From assembly GCF_016107535.1 (NCBI RefSeq), contig NZ_JABASQ010000005.1, positions 62,001 through 126,000 of the forward strand: a DNA stretch of 64,000 nucleotides, read 5' to 3'. Each line of letters starts with the position of its first letter. Position 1 is the stretch's first letter. This DNA comes from Psychrobacter cibarius (lineage in GTDB: Bacteria > Pseudomonadota > Gammaproteobacteria > Pseudomonadales > Moraxellaceae). The notes under the pieces were generated by a model, which made no database searches, had not been told where the DNA came from, and saw only the letters and a list, made by a program, of their open reading frames with translations. This document shows, piece after piece, positions 62,623 to 64,000 of the stretch. A program made the position numbers and the translations under genes.

Positions 62623-64000
62623 CTATACACGCCCTGCTTGTTTTAAGGCGTTTTGCAAAATAACACTGTCGTCAAAATCATAACGAATATGGTTAATTTC
62701 TTGATAGGTCTCATGACCCTTGCCAGCGATAACGACAATATCATCAGCCGCGGCTTGATTGACCGCATACTCAATCGCTGCTTGGCGCGCAGGTTCGATA
62801 TGGGTACGCTGATATTGCTCACTCGTCATGCCTGCTTGCATATCTTGCAATATTGCATTGGGATCTTCAGTGCGTGGATTGTCTGCCGTTAACACGACTT
62901 TATCCGCGCCTGCCAATCCTGCTTGCGCCATCAAAGGACGTTTGCCCGCATCACGGTCGCCACCGCAGCCAAACACTGCCCACAGCTGACCCTTACAATG
63001 GGTCTTTAGGCTGGCAAGCACTTGGCTTAAGGCATCTGGCGTATGCGCATAATCAACGATAAAGCAGCCATCATTAGACGGCACACGCTGCATACGTCCA
63101 ACCGCACCTTGTAGCTGCGGCACCACTGCGGCAATACGCTCAAGGCTAGTGCCTAAAGCGACGGCAGCTGCCATCGCGGCAAGCAAATTGGCAACATTAA
63201 AGCGCCCCAATAATGGGCTGACGATACCTAAATGATTAACTTCGCCATCGCCTAAATCAGTACGTAGCGTAATCTCGACACCTTTTAAGCTTGGTTTGAT
63301 TTCAGCCGCAACAAAGGTCGCAGATTTTGATGATTCTAAACTGTACGTCCAGACCGTTAAATCACTGGCATGTGCGGTGTCGAGCATAATCTGACCATGT
63401 TCATCATCGATATTAATGATAGCGTGTGTCAAATCTGGAAAATGCGCTTTATCAAACAGTCTAGCTTTTGCTGCTGCATACTCTGCCATATCGGCATGAT
63501 AGTCTAAGTGGTCACGGCTAAGATTGGTATAAATCGCCACCGACACTGGCATACCTTGTAAACGCTGCTGATCCAAACCATGTGAGCTGGCTTCCAATGC
63601 CAATAATTCAGCATTCTCTGTCCCCATTTGATATAAAAATTGCTGAACTGCTAAAGCATCGCCCGTGGTATGGCTGGCTTGCACCAAAGCACCAAGCCTA
63701 CCATTACCTGCCGTGCCCATGACTGCGCTGCTTATGCCTGTCAGCTGCGTCAACTGCGCCACCAATTGACTGATAGTCGTTTTGCCATTGGTGCCCGTCA
63801 CCGCGACCACCGTTGGCAAGGTCACGGGCTGCTGATATTGAAAACGTGCTTGAATGAGTGTCCCTAAAAAATCACGAATATTGGGCACGTATAAAACAGG
63901 GCAAGGCAGTGCTGCTAATTGCTGCTGCGCTTTAGCAGTACTATCATTCGATAAAGTGATATCGGCGTGATTTGATACACTAGTCGTGTTAAGTAAAGCC
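62623..64000 (-). CDS. murE: MurE ligase (meso-diaminopimelate type), partial at window edge
   Basis: The visible 459 codons run off the right edge; the N-terminal part of the UDP-binding domain is missing. The ATP loop is VTGTNGKTT, followed by NLSRDHLDYHADMAEY and the specificity motif DNPRTEDP, whose DNPR indicates meso-diaminopimelate addition. Near 63888 a GTG gives the impression of a start, but the reading frame continues upstream in family-like sequence to the window edge. The gene leads murE-murF-mraY. Confidence 0.95.
   Translation of the reverse strand, partial: ALLNTTSVSNHADITLSNDSTAKAQQQLAALPCPVLYVPNIRDFLGTLIQARFQYQQPVTLPTVVAVTGTNGKTTISQLVAQLTQLTGISSAVMGTAGNGRLGALVQASHTTGDALAVQQFLYQMGTENAELLALEASSHGLDQQRLQGMPVSVAIYTNLSRDHLDYHADMAEYAAAKARLFDKAHFPDLTHAIINIDDEHGQIMLDTAHASDLTVWTYSLESSKSATFVAAEIKPSLKGVEITLRTDLGDGEVNHLGIVSPLLGRFNVANLLAAMAAAVALGTSLERIAAVVPQLQGAVGRMQRVPSNDGCFIVDYAHTPDALSQVLASLKTHCKGQLWAVFGCGGDRDAGKRPLMAQAGLAGADKVVLTADNPRTEDPNAILQDMQAGMTSEQYQRTHIEPARQAAIEYAVNQAAADDIVVIAGKGHETYQEINHIRYDFDDSVILQNALKQAGRV

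Overview
The window is chromosomal DNA of a gammaproteobacterium of the family Moraxellaceae, most probably a Psychrobacter. The main reasons are a BfmR/BfmS two-component system whose regulator closely matches the Acinetobacter one from memory, the separation of murE-murF-mraY from murD-ftsW, AT-rich intergenic DNA, and membrane and housekeeping proteins of Moraxellaceae type. The species assignment is inference. No phage, insertion sequence, integrase or CRISPR array is visible.

Layout. 0-12 kb: the start of an OsmC-like gene, rppH, a zinc alcohol dehydrogenase, an NRDE protein, a DUF4139 exported protein, lgt-thyA-folA, two tiny ORFs (one apparently interrupted), uvrC and a DUF3360 membrane protein. 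12-16 kb: a DUF4442 thioesterase-like gene and the operon rpsP-rimM-trmD-rplS. 16-21 kb: an orphan EnvZ-like kinase facing a 59-residue membrane protein, bfmS and bfmR. 21.5-29.8 kb: the complete F1Fo ATP synthase cluster atpI-BEFHAGDC, with an unusually long atpI-atpB gap. 30-33.5 kb: the zinc regulon, znuA divergent from zur-znuC-znuB around a near-perfect Zur palindrome. 33.8-36.8 kb: cpdA, dksA and gluQ. 36.8-39.8 kb: ftsW and murD. 40.5-45.7 kb: a SulP transporter plus a tandem universal stress protein, glnK-amtB behind a sigma-54-type promoter, and a DUF2147 protein. 45.9-47.4 kb: a small unknown protein, a secreted DNA/RNA endonuclease and tRNA-Ser(GGA). 47.5-56.1 kb: an accessory catabolic cluster. 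56.2-64 kb: a YdcF-family protein, a cardiolipin synthase, an RlmA-like rRNA methyltransferase and mraY-murF-murE (murE runs off the edge).

The most interesting region is 47.5-56.1 kb. A LysR regulator is divergent from six same-strand genes: a RidA-like protein, an aldehyde dehydrogenase resembling 2-oxoglutarate-semialdehyde dehydrogenases, an M19 dipeptidase-like protein lacking the usual first metal motif, a BCCT betaine-type transporter, a 579-residue protein of unknown function, and a DUF3726 protein overlapping it by 17 bases. This looks like an uncharacterised uptake and degradation route for a betaine-like or amine compound; the substrate cannot be read from the sequence. Other points are a string of short tandem duplications at gene ends, very small ORFs missed by a 60-residue cutoff, and the orphan kinase.
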